Positions 38,027 through 47,396 of a stretch of 64,000 nucleotides of DNA are shown one piece after another. This DNA comes from Loktanella sp. PT4BL (lineage in GTDB: Bacteria > Pseudomonadota > Alphaproteobacteria > Rhodobacterales > Rhodobacteraceae), in assembly GCF_003201935.1 (NCBI RefSeq), contig NZ_QJJL01000002.1, positions 806,001 through 870,000 of the forward strand, read 5' to 3'. Within the stretch, counting starts at the first letter, position 1; each line of letters begins with the position of its first letter. Made by a program: the position numbers and the translations under genes. Under the pieces are notes generated by a model. It saw only the letters and a list, made by a program, of their open reading frames with translations, was not told the DNA's origin and did not search any database.

Positions 38027-38395
38027 ATGTCCGAAACACGGCTGTCATTTAAAGAGATGTGCGCGAAATTCGACGTCACACCGCGCACTTTGCGATACTA
38101 TGAGTATATCGAACTCTTGCGGCCCGAACGCGAAGGACGGTCGCGCTTTTATGGCGCAAAAGAACTTGCGCGCATGACACTGATCCTGCGCGGACGGCGG
38201 TTCGGCTTTTCGTTGGAGGATATCCGCCAATGGCTCTTGATCTACGAACATGAGGGCACCGAGGCGCAGATGCACGAATGGGTGACACTGGCGGACAAGC
38301 AACTGGTCGAGCTTGCCGAGCAGAAAAAGCAGCTTGAAGATACGATTGCCGAACTCAAGAACCTGCGGGACGAGACGGCAAAGACCCTCGGATAG
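38027..38395 (+). CDS. MerR-family regulator, copy 1
   Basis: 122 residues from ATG 38027 (GGGAGAAG upstream). The N-terminal MerR winged helix SFKEMCAKFDVTPRTLRYYEYIELLRPEREG lies at residues 6-36, and a C-terminal coiled coil (MHEWVTLADKQLVELAEQKKQLEDTIAELKNLRDE) forms the dimer. It has no cysteine-rich effector site. It is a close relative of the next gene and ends in its own terminator. Homologues near acyl-CoA dehydrogenase genes act as fatty-acid catabolism regulators. Confidence 0.88.
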   Translation: MSETRLSFKEMCAKFDVTPRTLRYYEYIELLRPEREGRSRFYGAKELARMTLILRGRRFGFSLEDIRQWLLIYEHEGTEAQMHEWVTLADKQLVELAEQKKQLEDTIAELKNLRDETAKTLG

Positions 38396-38449
38396 GCGAC
38401 AGCGCCCGTCAACGCGACTCAGCAACACCAGTAAAAATTACGGTTTAGA

Positions 38450-38480
38450 GGGAAAAACGCCGCGTTTTCCCCGTTTTTTT
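38450..38480 (+). terminator. Intrinsic terminator after the first MerR gene
   Basis: GGGAAAAACG and CGTTTTCCC form a 9-bp stem with one bulged A and a 3-base loop, followed closely by seven T (38474-38480), 55 bases after the stop. Confidence 0.8.
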
Positions 38481-38530
38481 ATTGCGCATCACCCAGCGTC
38501 ACCTTTCCTGACCTTTCGTCAACCGAACCG

Positions 38531-38560
38531 TGACGCCACGTTACGTTTACGTGCGCGTCA
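38531..38560. promoter_or_regulatory. 30-bp palindromic operator candidate before the beta-oxidation genes
   Basis: TGACGC and GCGTCA at the outer edges and ACGT repeated inside give TGACGC-c-ACGT-n7-ACGT-gc-GCGTCA, a nearly symmetric 30-base site between the two MerR genes. It is the likely binding site of one or both MerR proteins in the promoter of the second copy and the fad genes. Confidence 0.5.
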
Positions 38561-38636
38561 ACTTTACTTGTATGCTGTCTATATCCTTTGCAGTTGCGTG
38601 GCATTCGTTAACCCCATGCACAGAAAGATATGAGTG

Positions 38637-39038
38637 ATGACGACCGATACATTGAATATCCGTCAGATGTGTGACGCCTTTGATGTCACACCACGCACGC
38701 TTCGTTTTTACGAAGCCAAAGAACTGCTTTTTCCAATTCGGGAAGGCCAGCGCCGCCTTTTCACCAAACGCGACCGCGCGCGCCTGAAGTTGATTTTGCG
38801 CGGCAAACGCTTTGGCTTCTCGTTGGAAGAAATCCGCCAATTGCTTGACCTCTACCACATGGACGACGGGCAAGAAGCGCAACTGTCAAAGACCTACGTT
38901 CTTGCTGAACGCCACCTTGCCGACATGGAGGCCCAGAAGGCCGAGTTGGAAGAGGCGATTGGCGAGTTGAAAGAACAGATGGCGTGGGGCGCTGAAAAGC
39001 TTGCCCAACTGGCCAAAGAAAAAACGGCTGCTGCCTGA
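38637..39038 (+). CDS. MerR-family regulator, copy 2
   Basis: 133 residues from ATG 38637; a GTG one codon earlier is possible. NIRQMCDAFDVTPRTLRFYEAKELLFPIREGQRRLF is the winged helix. RLKLILRGKRFGFSLEEIRQLLDLY is nearly the same as in copy 1. The coiled coil (ADMEAQKAELEEAIGELKEQM) follows. It lies 41 bases before the acyl-CoA dehydrogenase gene, so it likely controls that operon and itself. Confidence 0.9.
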   Translation: MTTDTLNIRQMCDAFDVTPRTLRFYEAKELLFPIREGQRRLFTKRDRARLKLILRGKRFGFSLEEIRQLLDLYHMDDGQEAQLSKTYVLAERHLADMEAQKAELEEAIGELKEQMAWGAEKLAQLAKEKTAAA

Positions 39039-39079
39039 CACCTAGGTGAAGCCCCAAAACGACCAACCGGAGACTACAG

Positions 39080-40855
39080 ATGCCAAGCTACAATGCACCC
39101 ACCAAAGACATCCAGTTTGTACTGCATGACCTGTTGAAAGTCAGTGAACAGGACATTCCGGGTTTCGAGGACCTTGACCGCGACTTTACCGCCGCTGTGG
39201 TCGAAGAGGCGGGCAAAGTGGCCTCTGAAGTGCTGCATCCGCTGAACGTGGTCGGCGACAAAGAGGGCTGTGTGCTGGAAAACGGTGTTGTACGCACGCC
39301 AACCGGTTTCAAGGAAGCATTCCAGCAGATGAAAGACGGCGGCTGGACCGCGATGGACTGTGACCCCGAGTATGGCGGTCAGGGCCTTCCTTATGTCATG
39401 CACACAGCGGCACAGGAGCCTTTTGTGTCCGCGAATATGGCGTTCAACATGTATCAGGGCCTGACACACGGCGCCTATTCCGCGATCTATGCGCACGGGT
39501 CTGACGCGCAAAAGCAGACCTACCTGCCAAAGCTGACCACTTGCGAGTGGACCGGCACAATGAACCTGACCGAACCGCACTGCGGCACCGATCTGGGCCT
39601 GATGCGCACCAAGGCTGTGCCGAACGGTGACGGGTCTTACAAAATCTCTGGCCAGAAGATCTTTATCTCGGCTGGTGAGCACGACATGGCGGAAAACATC
39701 ATCCACCTTGTTCTTGCAAAAATTCAGGGCGGGCCTGAGGGCATCAAAGGTGTGTCGCTTTTCATCGTGCCAAAGTTCATGGTCAACGATGATGGCTCGC
39801 TGGGTGCGCGCAACGGCGTGTCCGTGGGCAAGATCGAAGAAAAGATGGGCATCCATGGCAACTCGACCTGCGTGATGAACTATGACGAGGCGACCGGTTT
39901 CCTTGTTGGTGAGGAACACAAGGGCATGCGCGCTATGTTCACCATGATGAACGAAGCGCGTCTGGGCGTGGGCCTGCAAGGTTATGCGCAAGCGGAAGCG
40001 GCCTATCAGAATGCGGTTGCCTATGCCAACGACCGCTTGCAAGGGCGCGATGTGACCGGTGCCAAGAACCCTGACGGCCCCGCCGATCCGCTGATCGTGC
40101 ACCCTGATATTCGCCGTAACCTGATGGACCAGAAGTCCTTTGTAGAAGGTGCACGCGCATTCACATTCTGGGGGGCCTACCTGATCGACCGGGCCCACAA
40201 AAACCAGGACAAAGACGCCGATGGCCTGATTTCTCTCATGACGCCTGTGATCAAAGGCTTCCTGACCGACAAGGGCTTTGAATACGCGACAGCCGCACAG
40301 CAGGTGTACGGCGGCCACGGCTACATCGAAGAATGGGGCATGTCCCAATACGCCCGTGATGCGCGGATCGCGATGATCTATGAAGGCGCGAACGGCGTGC
40401 AGGCGCTTGACCTCGTGGGTCGCAAGCTGGCGCTGGATGGCGGCAAGCATGTGATGGCCTTCTTTGAGATGGTCAAAACCTTCATCAAGGAAAACGAAGG
40501 CAATGAGGCCCTGAACAAGGACTTCTTGGTTCCACTCAAAGCGGCGTCAAAGGATTTGCAAGCTGCCGGCATGTACTTCATGCAAAACGCGACCAAGCCG
40601 AACAACGCGCTGTCAGGGTCATATGACTTCATGCACATGATGGGCCACGTCTGCCTTGGCCTGATGTGGGCGCGCATGGCGAAAGCGGCAATGGAAGCAC
40701 TTGAAAGCGGCGCATCCGACACCGCGTTCTATGAAACCAAGATCGCGACCGGCCGCTACTATATGGCCCGCCAACTGCCTGCCACTGCGATGCACCTCGC
40801 ACGCATCAACACCGGCGGCGAGACTGTCATGGCGTTAGAAGCTGCAAACTTCTAG
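39080..40855 (+). CDS. Acyl-CoA dehydrogenase (FadE/DmdC-like)
   Basis: 591 residues, longer than the classic 380-residue enzymes, with the extra C-terminal domain found in the 3-methylthiopropanoyl-CoA dehydrogenase (DmdC) group. [23 protein letters not shown]-type FAD-binding block, [15 protein letters not shown], and [20 protein letters not shown], with the catalytic Glu, are visible. It forms the 2,3-enoyl-CoA from acyl-CoA and gives electrons to ETF. With thiolase and FadB-type genes downstream a general fatty-acid role is more likely than DMSP degradation alone, but the family cannot be separated by eye. Confidence 0.88.
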   Translation: MPSYNAPTKDIQFVLHDLLKVSEQDIPGFEDLDRDFTAAVVEEAGKVASEVLHPLNVVGDKEGCVLENGVVRTPTGFKEAFQQMKDGGWTAMDCDPEYGGQGLPYVMHTAAQEPFVSANMAFNMYQGLTHGAYSAIYAHGSDAQKQTYLPKLTTCEWTGTMNLTEPHCGTDLGLMRTKAVPNGDGSYKISGQKIFISAGEHDMAENIIHLVLAKIQGGPEGIKGVSLFIVPKFMVNDDGSLGARNGVSVGKIEEKMGIHGNSTCVMNYDEATGFLVGEEHKGMRAMFTMMNEARLGVGLQGYAQAEAAYQNAVAYANDRLQGRDVTGAKNPDGPADPLIVHPDIRRNLMDQKSFVEGARAFTFWGAYLIDRAHKNQDKDADGLISLMTPVIKGFLTDKGFEYATAAQQVYGGHGYIEEWGMSQYARDARIAMIYEGANGVQALDLVGRKLALDGGKHVMAFFEMVKTFIKENEGNEALNKDFLVPLKAASKDLQAAGMYFMQNATKPNNALSGSYDFMHMMGHVCLGLMWARMAKAAMEALESGASDTAFYETKIATGRYYMARQLPATAMHLARINTGGETVMALEAANF

Positions 40856-40862
40856 GCTCGAC

Positions 40863-40890
40863 AAAGGCGCGTCGCTTTTGACGCGCCTTT
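40863..40890 (+). terminator. Hairpin after the acyl-CoA dehydrogenase gene
   Basis: AAAGGCGCGTC (40863-40873) and GACGCGCCTTT (40880-40890) form a perfect 11-bp stem with a 6-base loop, 8 bases after the stop. No U-tract follows, so it may attenuate or protect the transcript rather than end it fully. Confidence 0.5.
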
Positions 40891-40942
40891 GTCCGCTGCG
40901 GAAACAACCGTAGCCGCGATCGGGTTGGGAGGCCTGCACGAC

Positions 40943-41575
40943 ATGATGAAATTGCACTGCTTTGGCGAAAGTGGCCATTCCTACAAGGTCGCGATGGCGC
41001 TCTCGATGATGGATGTCGAGTGGGAGCCGGTTTTCGTCGACTTCTTCAAAGGCGAAAGCCGCAGCCCGGAATACCGCGAACTCAACATTATGGGCGAAGC
41101 GCCCGTGCTGGAAGACGGTGAACTGACCCTGACGCAATCGGGCGTGATCCTTGATTACCTCAGCTCAAAGACAGGCAAAATGGGCGGCCGTTCCGCTGAT
41201 GCACGCCGTGAAGTGCTGCGGTGGATGTTCTTTGACAACCACAAAGTCTCGAGCATTGCAGGCATTCTGCGGTTCCAAATGAACTATCTGCCGGAAGAGA
41301 AACGCAATGCCGATGTCATCGCCTTTCTGGCGGGGCGTCTGGCCGGCGCACTCAAAACGCTTGACGACCAGTTGAGCAATCACGCGTGGCTTGCCGGTGA
41401 TGACATCACCGTCGCCGACCTGAGTTGCGCAGGCTACCTGTTTTACCCCGAGCCGTTCACATTTGACCGTGCCGATTACCCCAATATCAACCGCTGGCTT
41501 GATGCCATCGCCGCCCAGCCCGGTTGGAAACCACCTTATGAATTGATGCAGCGCGCCTTTCCTGCGCCTGCGTAA
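40943..41575 (+). CDS. Glutathione S-transferase family protein
   Basis: 210 residues from ATG 40943 (GGGAGG 10 bases upstream). The thioredoxin-like N-terminal domain reads LHCFGESGHSYKVAMALSMMDVEWEP and LNIMGEAPVLEDGELTLTQSGVILDYL, where EAPVL and QS are the glutathione-binding elements. The all-helical C-terminal domain contains LAGDDITVADLSCAGYL. The substrate is unknown. It sits within the fad cluster, between the acyl-CoA dehydrogenase and the thiolase. Confidence 0.9.
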   Translation: MMKLHCFGESGHSYKVAMALSMMDVEWEPVFVDFFKGESRSPEYRELNIMGEAPVLEDGELTLTQSGVILDYLSSKTGKMGGRSADARREVLRWMFFDNHKVSSIAGILRFQMNYLPEEKRNADVIAFLAGRLAGALKTLDDQLSNHAWLAGDDITVADLSCAGYLFYPEPFTFDRADYPNINRWLDAIAAQPGWKPPYELMQRAFPAPA

Positions 41576-41587
41576 CCGGAGGACACT

Positions 41588-42799
41588 ATGACCGAAGCCT
41601 ATATCTATGATGCCATCCGCACCCCGCGCGGCAAGGGCCGCAAGGACGGCAGCCTGCACGAGGTGACATCCGCGCGCCTGTCCGCGGGCGTGTTGAATGC
41701 GCTGAAAGAGCGTAACAACCTCGAAGGTCACGCCGTTGAAGATGTGATCTGGGGCAACGTCACGCAAGTTGGCGAACAGGGCGGCTGCCTTGCGCGCACG
41801 GCCGTGCTGGCATCGGATCTGGATCAGTCCATCCCCGGCCTCGCGATCAACCGGTTCTGTGCCTCGGGCATGGAAGCGGTGAACCTTGCCGCCAATCAGG
41901 TGAAGGGCGGTGCAGGTCAGGCCTATATCGCGGGCGGCGTTGAAATGATGGGCCGTGTTGCCATGGGTTCGGATGGCGCGGCCATTGCCGTTGATCCGTC
42001 GATTGCAATGGAGACGTATTTTGTCCCGCAAGGCATCTCTGCCGATATCATCGCCACCGAATATGGATTCAGCCGTGATGATGCCGACCAGCTTGCGATG
42101 GAAAGCCAGAAGCGCGCGAAAGCCGCTTGGGACGACAAGCGCTTTGATAAATCCGTCGTCACTGTGCGCGATATCAACGGTTTGGCCATTCTGGATCACG
42201 ACGAATACATGCGCCCCGAGACGAACATGCAAACACTGGGTTCACTGAACCCTGCGTTTCAGGCCATGGGCGAAGTCATGCCCGGCTTCGACAAGGTTGC
42301 GTTGATGAAGTACCCGCATCTGGAGCGGATCAACCACATCCACCATGCGGGCAACTCTTCGGGGATCGTGGACGGCGCCGCTGGTGTTCTGATCGGGTCC
42401 AAGGAATGGGGCGAGGCGATGGGCCTCAAACCGCGCGCGCGGATCAAGGCGACTGCCAAGATCGGGACCGATCCAACGATCATGCTGACCGGGCCTGTTC
42501 CTGTGACCGAAAAAATCCTCAAGGATTCCGGCATGAGCATCAGCGACATTGATCTTTTCGAGGTCAACGAAGCTTTCGCTTCGGTCGTGCTGCGCTTCAT
42601 GCAGGCCTTTGATGTGGACAACAGCAAGGTCAACGTCAACGGCGGTTCCATCGCGATGGGTCACCCGCTGGGCGCGACCGGTGCGATCATCATCGGCACA
42701 TTGCTGGACGAACTGGAGCGCACGGGCCAAGGCACAGGCCTTGCCACCCTTTGCATCGCATCCGGCATGGGGGCCGCGACGATTATCGAGCGGGTATAA
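41588..42799 (+). CDS. Acetyl-CoA C-acyltransferase (thiolase, FadA-like)
   Basis: A 403-residue degradative thiolase. Nucleophile Cys91 lies in INRFCASGMEAVNLA. The C-terminal catalytic His and Cys motifs are NVNGGSIAMGHPLGATGA and LATLCIASGMGAATIIE. NEAFA near residue 322 is present. It cleaves 3-ketoacyl-CoA to acetyl-CoA and a shortened acyl-CoA. It starts 12 bases after the GST gene with a GGAGGA ribosome site. Confidence 0.95.
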   Translation: MTEAYIYDAIRTPRGKGRKDGSLHEVTSARLSAGVLNALKERNNLEGHAVEDVIWGNVTQVGEQGGCLARTAVLASDLDQSIPGLAINRFCASGMEAVNLAANQVKGGAGQAYIAGGVEMMGRVAMGSDGAAIAVDPSIAMETYFVPQGISADIIATEYGFSRDDADQLAMESQKRAKAAWDDKRFDKSVVTVRDINGLAILDHDEYMRPETNMQTLGSLNPAFQAMGEVMPGFDKVALMKYPHLERINHIHHAGNSSGIVDGAAGVLIGSKEWGEAMGLKPRARIKATAKIGTDPTIMLTGPVPVTEKILKDSGMSISDIDLFEVNEAFASVVLRFMQAFDVDNSKVNVNGGSIAMGHPLGATGAIIIGTLLDELERTGQGTGLATLCIASGMGAATIIERV

Positions 42800-42802
42800 G
42801 CA

Positions 42803-43285
42803 ATGGCGTCAGAAATCACCGAAGAAATGGCAGTCGAAATTTACCAGCACCTGCTGGACAAAATCTGCGCTGCCTATTTCGAGAATGATTTCGACGCTTT
42901 TCAGAACGCCTTACATGTCCCCCATCGATACAGCACCAAGGGAAATGAGCAGCTGATCACGACCTGTGCCCAGATGAAAGAGGCCTTTGACGCGTTTCGC
43001 GGTTACCTGAAAGGGCTTGGTGTGACCGATTTCATCCGGATCTGCACCGGTGCTGCGGTATTGACGCCAACTAAAATCATCGCGTCACACACCACCGAGT
43101 TATTGCGCAACGGCAACCGGTTGCGTGATCCCTATGAGGTCTGGGCAACCTTGGAATTCATCGAAGGTACATGGCGGGTCACATCGTCCGAGAATGCCAT
43201 CAACGATACCTCGTGGCAGGCGATGGCCTTTCGCCAAGGCGCCACACTCAAAGATACACCGCGCCCGGCGCGGACTGAACAATAA
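42803..43285 (+). CDS. Unknown protein within the beta-oxidation operon
   Basis: 160 residues beginning MASEITEEMAVEIYQHLLDKICAAYFENDFDAF. It has no signal peptide or membrane span. The pattern of an N-terminal helix, FENDFDAFQNALHVP, and a C-terminal strand-rich half (LEFIEGTWRVTSSENAI) looks like an NTF2/SnoaL-like cone fold, but I do not recognise a named family. It is 3 bases after the thiolase and 22 bases before fadB, so it is co-expressed with them. Codon use looks like its neighbours. Confidence 0.8.
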   Translation: MASEITEEMAVEIYQHLLDKICAAYFENDFDAFQNALHVPHRYSTKGNEQLITTCAQMKEAFDAFRGYLKGLGVTDFIRICTGAAVLTPTKIIASHTTELLRNGNRLRDPYEVWATLEFIEGTWRVTSSENAINDTSWQAMAFRQGATLKDTPRPARTEQ

Positions 43286-43307
43286 CCTCCCGGATTTGGA
43301 GAATGAA

Positions 43308-45506
43308 ATGACCGACTTTACCATGACCACTGACGCCGATGGCGTCGCAACGATTGTCTGGGACACGCAAGGCAAATCCATGAACGTGATGAACCAGCAA
43401 GGGTTCACCGATCTGGACGCACTGATTGATCAGGCGCTTGCAGATGACGGCATCAAGGGTGTCATCATCACATCCGGCAAGGAGGGCTCTTTTGCGGGCG
43501 GTATGGACCTGAACATCATCGCCAAGATGAAAGACAGCGCAGGAGACGATCCTGCGCGCGGCCTGTTTGACGGCCTGATGGGGATGCACGCGATCCTGCG
43601 CAAGATCGAACGCGCAGGCATGGACCCCAAGACAAATAAAGGCGGCAAGCCCATAGCAGCCGCCCTGCCCGGCACAGCCCTTGGCATCGGCCTTGAAGTG
43701 CCGCTGGCTTGTCACCGCATTTTTGCTGCCGACAACCCCAAGGCCAAGATCGGCCTGCCGGAAATCATGGTCGGTATTTTCCCCGGTGCTGGCGGCACGA
43801 CACGTCTGTCGCGTAAGCTGGGCGCAATGGGCGCATCGCCGCTCTTGCTTGAGGGCAAACTGAACGACCCGCAAAAGGCAAAAGCGGCTGGCGTGATTGA
43901 CGAGGTGGTTCCTGCGGGCGAACTGCTGTCCGCTGCGAAAGCATGGGTTCTTTCCGAGCCGAATATCGTCAAACCATGGGATGAAAAGGGCTATAAAATG
44001 CCTGGCGGCGCACCATACCACCCTGCCGGTTTCATGACCTTCGTGGGCGCATCGGCAATGGTCAACGGCAAGACCCAGGGCGTTTACCCTGCGGCCAAGG
44101 CCCTGCTGTCGGCTGTCTATGAAGGGGCGCTGGTACCTTTTGACACGGCCCTGAAAATCGAAGCGCGCTGGTTCACAAATGTCCTGATGAACCCCTCGTC
44201 CTCAGCCATGATCCGCAGCCTTTTCATCAACAAGGAAGCTTTGGAAAAAGGTGCCAACCGTCCCGAAGCCCCCGACCAGAAGGTCAAAAAAGTGGGCGTC
44301 ATCGGCGCGGGCATGATGGGTGCGGGCATTGCGCTGGTCTCGGCGCTGGCTGGCATCGAAGTTGTCCTGATCGACAGTACGCAAGAGGCCGCAGACAAGG
44401 GCAAGTCTTATACCGAGGCACATCTCGACAAAGGCATGGCCCGCAAGAAAGTGACCCAAGAGAAGAAAGACGCCGTCCTTGGCCTGATCAATGCCACCAC
44501 CGATTATGACGCGCTCAAGGGCTGCGATCTGATCGTGGAGGCGGTGTTCGAAGACGTGGGTGTCAAAGCAGAAGTCACAGCCAAGGTGCAAGCCGTAACC
44601 GGCCCTGACTGCATCTTCGCAACCAACACATCGACCCTGCCGATCACCGAACTGGCTAAGGCATCGAAGGATGCCGAGAAATTTATCGGCATCCATTTCT
44701 TCAGCCCTGTGGACAAGATGCTGCTGGTCGAGATCATCAAGGGTAAAGAGACCGGAGACGTGGCAGTAGCAAAGGCGCTCGACTATGTGCGCCAGATCAA
44801 GAAGACCCCGATCGTCGTCAATGACGAACGGTTCTTCTACGCCAACCGCTGCATCATTCCCTACATCAACGAAGGTATTCGGATGGTGAAGGAAGGGGTG
44901 GAACCGGCCCTGATCGAAAATGCCGCCAAACTGGTCGGCATGCCGCTAGGACCGCTGCAACTGGTCGATGAAACCTCTGTCGATCTGGGCGTGAAGATCG
45001 CCAAGGCGACCAAAGCCGCGATGGGCGATGCCTATCCTGATGGTGAGGTGGACGAGGTGCTGTTCTGGATGTTTGATCAGAACCGTCTGGGCCGCAAATC
45101 CAACGCGGGCTTCTACAGCTACGACGACAAGGGCAAACGTCTGGGTCTGTGGGATGGGCTTGGCGCACAGTACCCTGTAGCCGATGAACAGCCTGACCTG
45201 ATCACGGTCCAGCACCGCCTGCTGTTCGCACAGGTCCTCGAAGCGGTCCGCGCGTTGGAAGAAGGCGTTCTCGAGGACATCCGCGAAGGCGACGTCGGCG
45301 CGATTTTGGGCTGGGGCTTTGCACCATGGTCGGGTGGCCCGTTCAGCTGGCTGGATATCATCGGCGCGCCTTATGCCGCGGAGCGGTGTGATCAACTGAC
45401 CGAAGAATTCGGCGCACGTTTCACAACACCTGCTCTTTTGCGTGAAATGGCTGATAAAGGGCAAGAGTTCTACAAGCGCTTCAGCGCAGCAGCCCAAGCG
45501 GCCTGA
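43308..45506 (+). CDS. 3-hydroxyacyl-CoA dehydrogenase / enoyl-CoA hydratase fusion (FadB/FadJ-like)
   Basis: 732 residues from ATG 43308 (GGAGAATGAA upstream). The N-terminal crotonase domain (about 1-290) has SGKEGSFAGGMDLN and LPGTALGIGLEVPLACH with PEIMVGIFPGAGGTTRL, which holds the catalytic Glu. The NAD-binding domain opens VGVIGAGMMGAGIALVSALAG near 326-346. IGIHFFSPVDKMLLVEII is the 3-hydroxyacyl-CoA dehydrogenase signature with the catalytic His. It carries out the second and third steps of beta-oxidation. It is the last gene of the operon, followed by a strong terminator. Confidence 0.95.
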   Translation: MTDFTMTTDADGVATIVWDTQGKSMNVMNQQGFTDLDALIDQALADDGIKGVIITSGKEGSFAGGMDLNIIAKMKDSAGDDPARGLFDGLMGMHAILRKIERAGMDPKTNKGGKPIAAALPGTALGIGLEVPLACHRIFAADNPKAKIGLPEIMVGIFPGAGGTTRLSRKLGAMGASPLLLEGKLNDPQKAKAAGVIDEVVPAGELLSAAKAWVLSEPNIVKPWDEKGYKMPGGAPYHPAGFMTFVGASAMVNGKTQGVYPAAKALLSAVYEGALVPFDTALKIEARWFTNVLMNPSSSAMIRSLFINKEALEKGANRPEAPDQKVKKVGVIGAGMMGAGIALVSALAGIEVVLIDSTQEAADKGKSYTEAHLDKGMARKKVTQEKKDAVLGLINATTDYDALKGCDLIVEAVFEDVGVKAEVTAKVQAVTGPDCIFATNTSTLPITELAKASKDAEKFIGIHFFSPVDKMLLVEIIKGKETGDVAVAKALDYVRQIKKTPIVVNDERFFYANRCIIPYINEGIRMVKEGVEPALIENAAKLVGMPLGPLQLVDETSVDLGVKIAKATKAAMGDAYPDGEVDEVLFWMFDQNRLGRKSNAGFYSYDDKGKRLGLWDGLGAQYPVADEQPDLITVQHRLLFAQVLEAVRALEEGVLEDIREGDVGAILGWGFAPWSGGPFSWLDIIGAPYAAERCDQLTEEFGARFTTPALLREMADKGQEFYKRFSAAAQAA

Positions 45507-45511
45507 ACGAT

Positions 45512-45550
45512 TATGGCGCACCCCACCCATGGGGTGCGCCATAGTATTTT
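45512..45550 (+). terminator. Strong terminator of the beta-oxidation operon
   Basis: A perfect 14-bp stem (45512-45525 with 45530-45543) with a CCCA loop is followed by GTATTTTTC, 5 bases after the fadB stop. The A+T-rich stretch up to 45655 behind it holds no gene and likely carries the promoter of the acyl-CoA synthetase. Confidence 0.85.
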
Positions 45551-45759
45551 TCTATCATAATCAATGCTTTGAATTGCGTATTTCAAGGCGAGAGTTTCGA
45601 CACACAGCGCTGCCTTCAAATTTATATTTAGTATTATAGCTAAGTATTGATGTACGGAGGGCAATCCCGCGGACCCCTCGCAGGCCAATTCCCACTTTCC
45701 AAGTCCACAACATAGCGCAATACTCGCCGTCCAAAGACAATCTGCGGGAGGATCATGTC

Positions 45760-47385
45760 ATGGGTTGGATGCGCGATGAAACCGGGCTTGAGAAGCGGGC
45801 GGCGAACTATGTCCCGCTGACGCCTTTGTCGCATTTGCAGCGCGCCGCACTGATCTTTGCTGATCGTGAAGCGGTGGTCTATGGCAAGACCAGAATAACC
45901 TATGCCCAATATTACCGGCGGGTCTCGCGGTTGGCCTCGGCGCTGACCAAGGTTGGTGTGCAACCGGGTGACGTCGTGGCAACACTCCTTCCCAATATCC
46001 CTGCGCAATCCGAAGCAGCCTTTGGTGTTCCCGCCTGTGGTGCCGTCCTGAATACGATCAACACCCGTCTGGATGTGGATACGGTGGCCTATATCTTTGA
46101 CCACGGCGAAGCGAAGGTCGCTTTGGTAGACAGCCAGTTCCTGCCGCTTGCCATGGCCGCAATCGACATAATGGAGGGCCCTGCCCCCTTGATCATCGAA
46201 GTGCCTGATGATCAGGCCGGGGTCCATGCAATGGGCGCGCAGCAGAATTACGAAGATTTTCTGGCGACAGGAGATCCCGAATTTGCTTGGATCCTGCCAC
46301 AGGACGAATGGGAAAGCCTCGCGCTCAATTATACATCCGGCACCACCGGCCGCCCCAAAGGCGTGGTTTATCATCACCGTGGTGCATACCTGATGACGAT
46401 GGGTACACCGATCAGCTGGGAGTTACCGCTCTTTCTGCGCTACCTGCAAATCGTCCCGCTCTTTCACTGCAATGGCTGGAACCACACGTGGATGCTACCG
46501 GCCTTGGGCGGCACTGCGATCTGTTGCCGCGACATAACGGCCAAGGCAATCTATGACGCGATTGGCGATGAAAAGATTACGCATTTTGGCGGCGCGCCAA
46601 TTGTGCTCAATTTGCTGGTAAACGCGAAAGACGCCGAACGCCGCGCCTTTGATCATGTGGTTGAGGTCTTTACTGCCGGCGCGCCCCCTGCCCCTGCAAC
46701 GCTGGCCGCGATCGGCAAACTGGGGTTCAACGTGAAACAGGTCTACGGGCTGACCGAAACCTACGGGCATGTCACCGAATGCATCTGGGAAGACGCATGG
46801 GATAGCTTGCCCGAAGCCGACCAGGCGGCGATCAAGGCACGCCAGGGCGTCGGCTTTCCAATCATGGAAGATGTGACCGTGGTCGATGAACACATGCGGC
46901 AAGTCCCGCGTGACGGAGCGACACAGGGCGAGATCGTCATGCGCGGGAACGCTGTGATGAAAGGCTATCTCAAGAACCCCCAAGCCACGGAAAAGGCCTT
47001 TGCTGGCGGGTATTTCCATTCCGAGGACCTCGCAATCCAGCACCCGGGCGGGGCGATGCAAATTTCCGACCGTGCCAAGGACATCATCATTTCCGGCGGT
47101 GAGAACATCAGTTCGGTCGAAGTCGAGGGCGCGCTGATGCACCATCCGGCAGTGAACCTTTGTGCAGTGGTTGCCAAACCGGACGACAAATGGGGCGAAG
47201 TGCCCTGTGCTTTTGTAGAACTGAAGGATGGCGCCAGCGCGGAAGAAGCAGACATCATCGCTTTCACGCGGACGCGGTTGGCAGGGTTCAAATGCCCCAA
47301 GAAAGTCGTGTTCCAGGAACTGCCCAAAACCTCGACCGGAAAAATCCAGAAGTTTGAGCTGCGCAATCTGGCGAAGACGTTTTAG
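45760..47385 (+). CDS. Acyl-CoA synthetase (AMP-forming), medium/long-chain type
   Basis: 541 residues of the ANL superfamily. The P-loop-like motif is LNYTSGTTGRPKGV (about 190-203), followed by YGLTETYGH, FHSEDLAIQHPGGAMQISDRAKDIIISGGENISSVEVE and the C-terminal catalytic Lys in PKTSTGKIQKFELR. It activates a carboxylic acid to its CoA ester. Relatives include FadD-type and DmdB-type ligases; the nearby fad genes favour fatty acids. GGGAGG precedes the ATG at 45760. An ATG at 45755 is out of frame. Confidence 0.92.
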   Translation: MGWMRDETGLEKRAANYVPLTPLSHLQRAALIFADREAVVYGKTRITYAQYYRRVSRLASALTKVGVQPGDVVATLLPNIPAQSEAAFGVPACGAVLNTINTRLDVDTVAYIFDHGEAKVALVDSQFLPLAMAAIDIMEGPAPLIIEVPDDQAGVHAMGAQQNYEDFLATGDPEFAWILPQDEWESLALNYTSGTTGRPKGVVYHHRGAYLMTMGTPISWELPLFLRYLQIVPLFHCNGWNHTWMLPALGGTAICCRDITAKAIYDAIGDEKITHFGGAPIVLNLLVNAKDAERRAFDHVVEVFTAGAPPAPATLAAIGKLGFNVKQVYGLTETYGHVTECIWEDAWDSLPEADQAAIKARQGVGFPIMEDVTVVDEHMRQVPRDGATQGEIVMRGNAVMKGYLKNPQATEKAFAGGYFHSEDLAIQHPGGAMQISDRAKDIIISGGENISSVEVEGALMHHPAVNLCAVVAKPDDKWGEVPCAFVELKDGASAEEADIIAFTRTRLAGFKCPKKVVFQELPKTSTGKIQKFELRNLAKTF

Positions 47386-47396
47386 GCAGGCGGCAG

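Noticed and set aside
39074-40450. 458-codon minus-strand frame opposite the acyl-CoA dehydrogenase
   Set aside because: Same kind of antisense shadow, with no motif or start signal.
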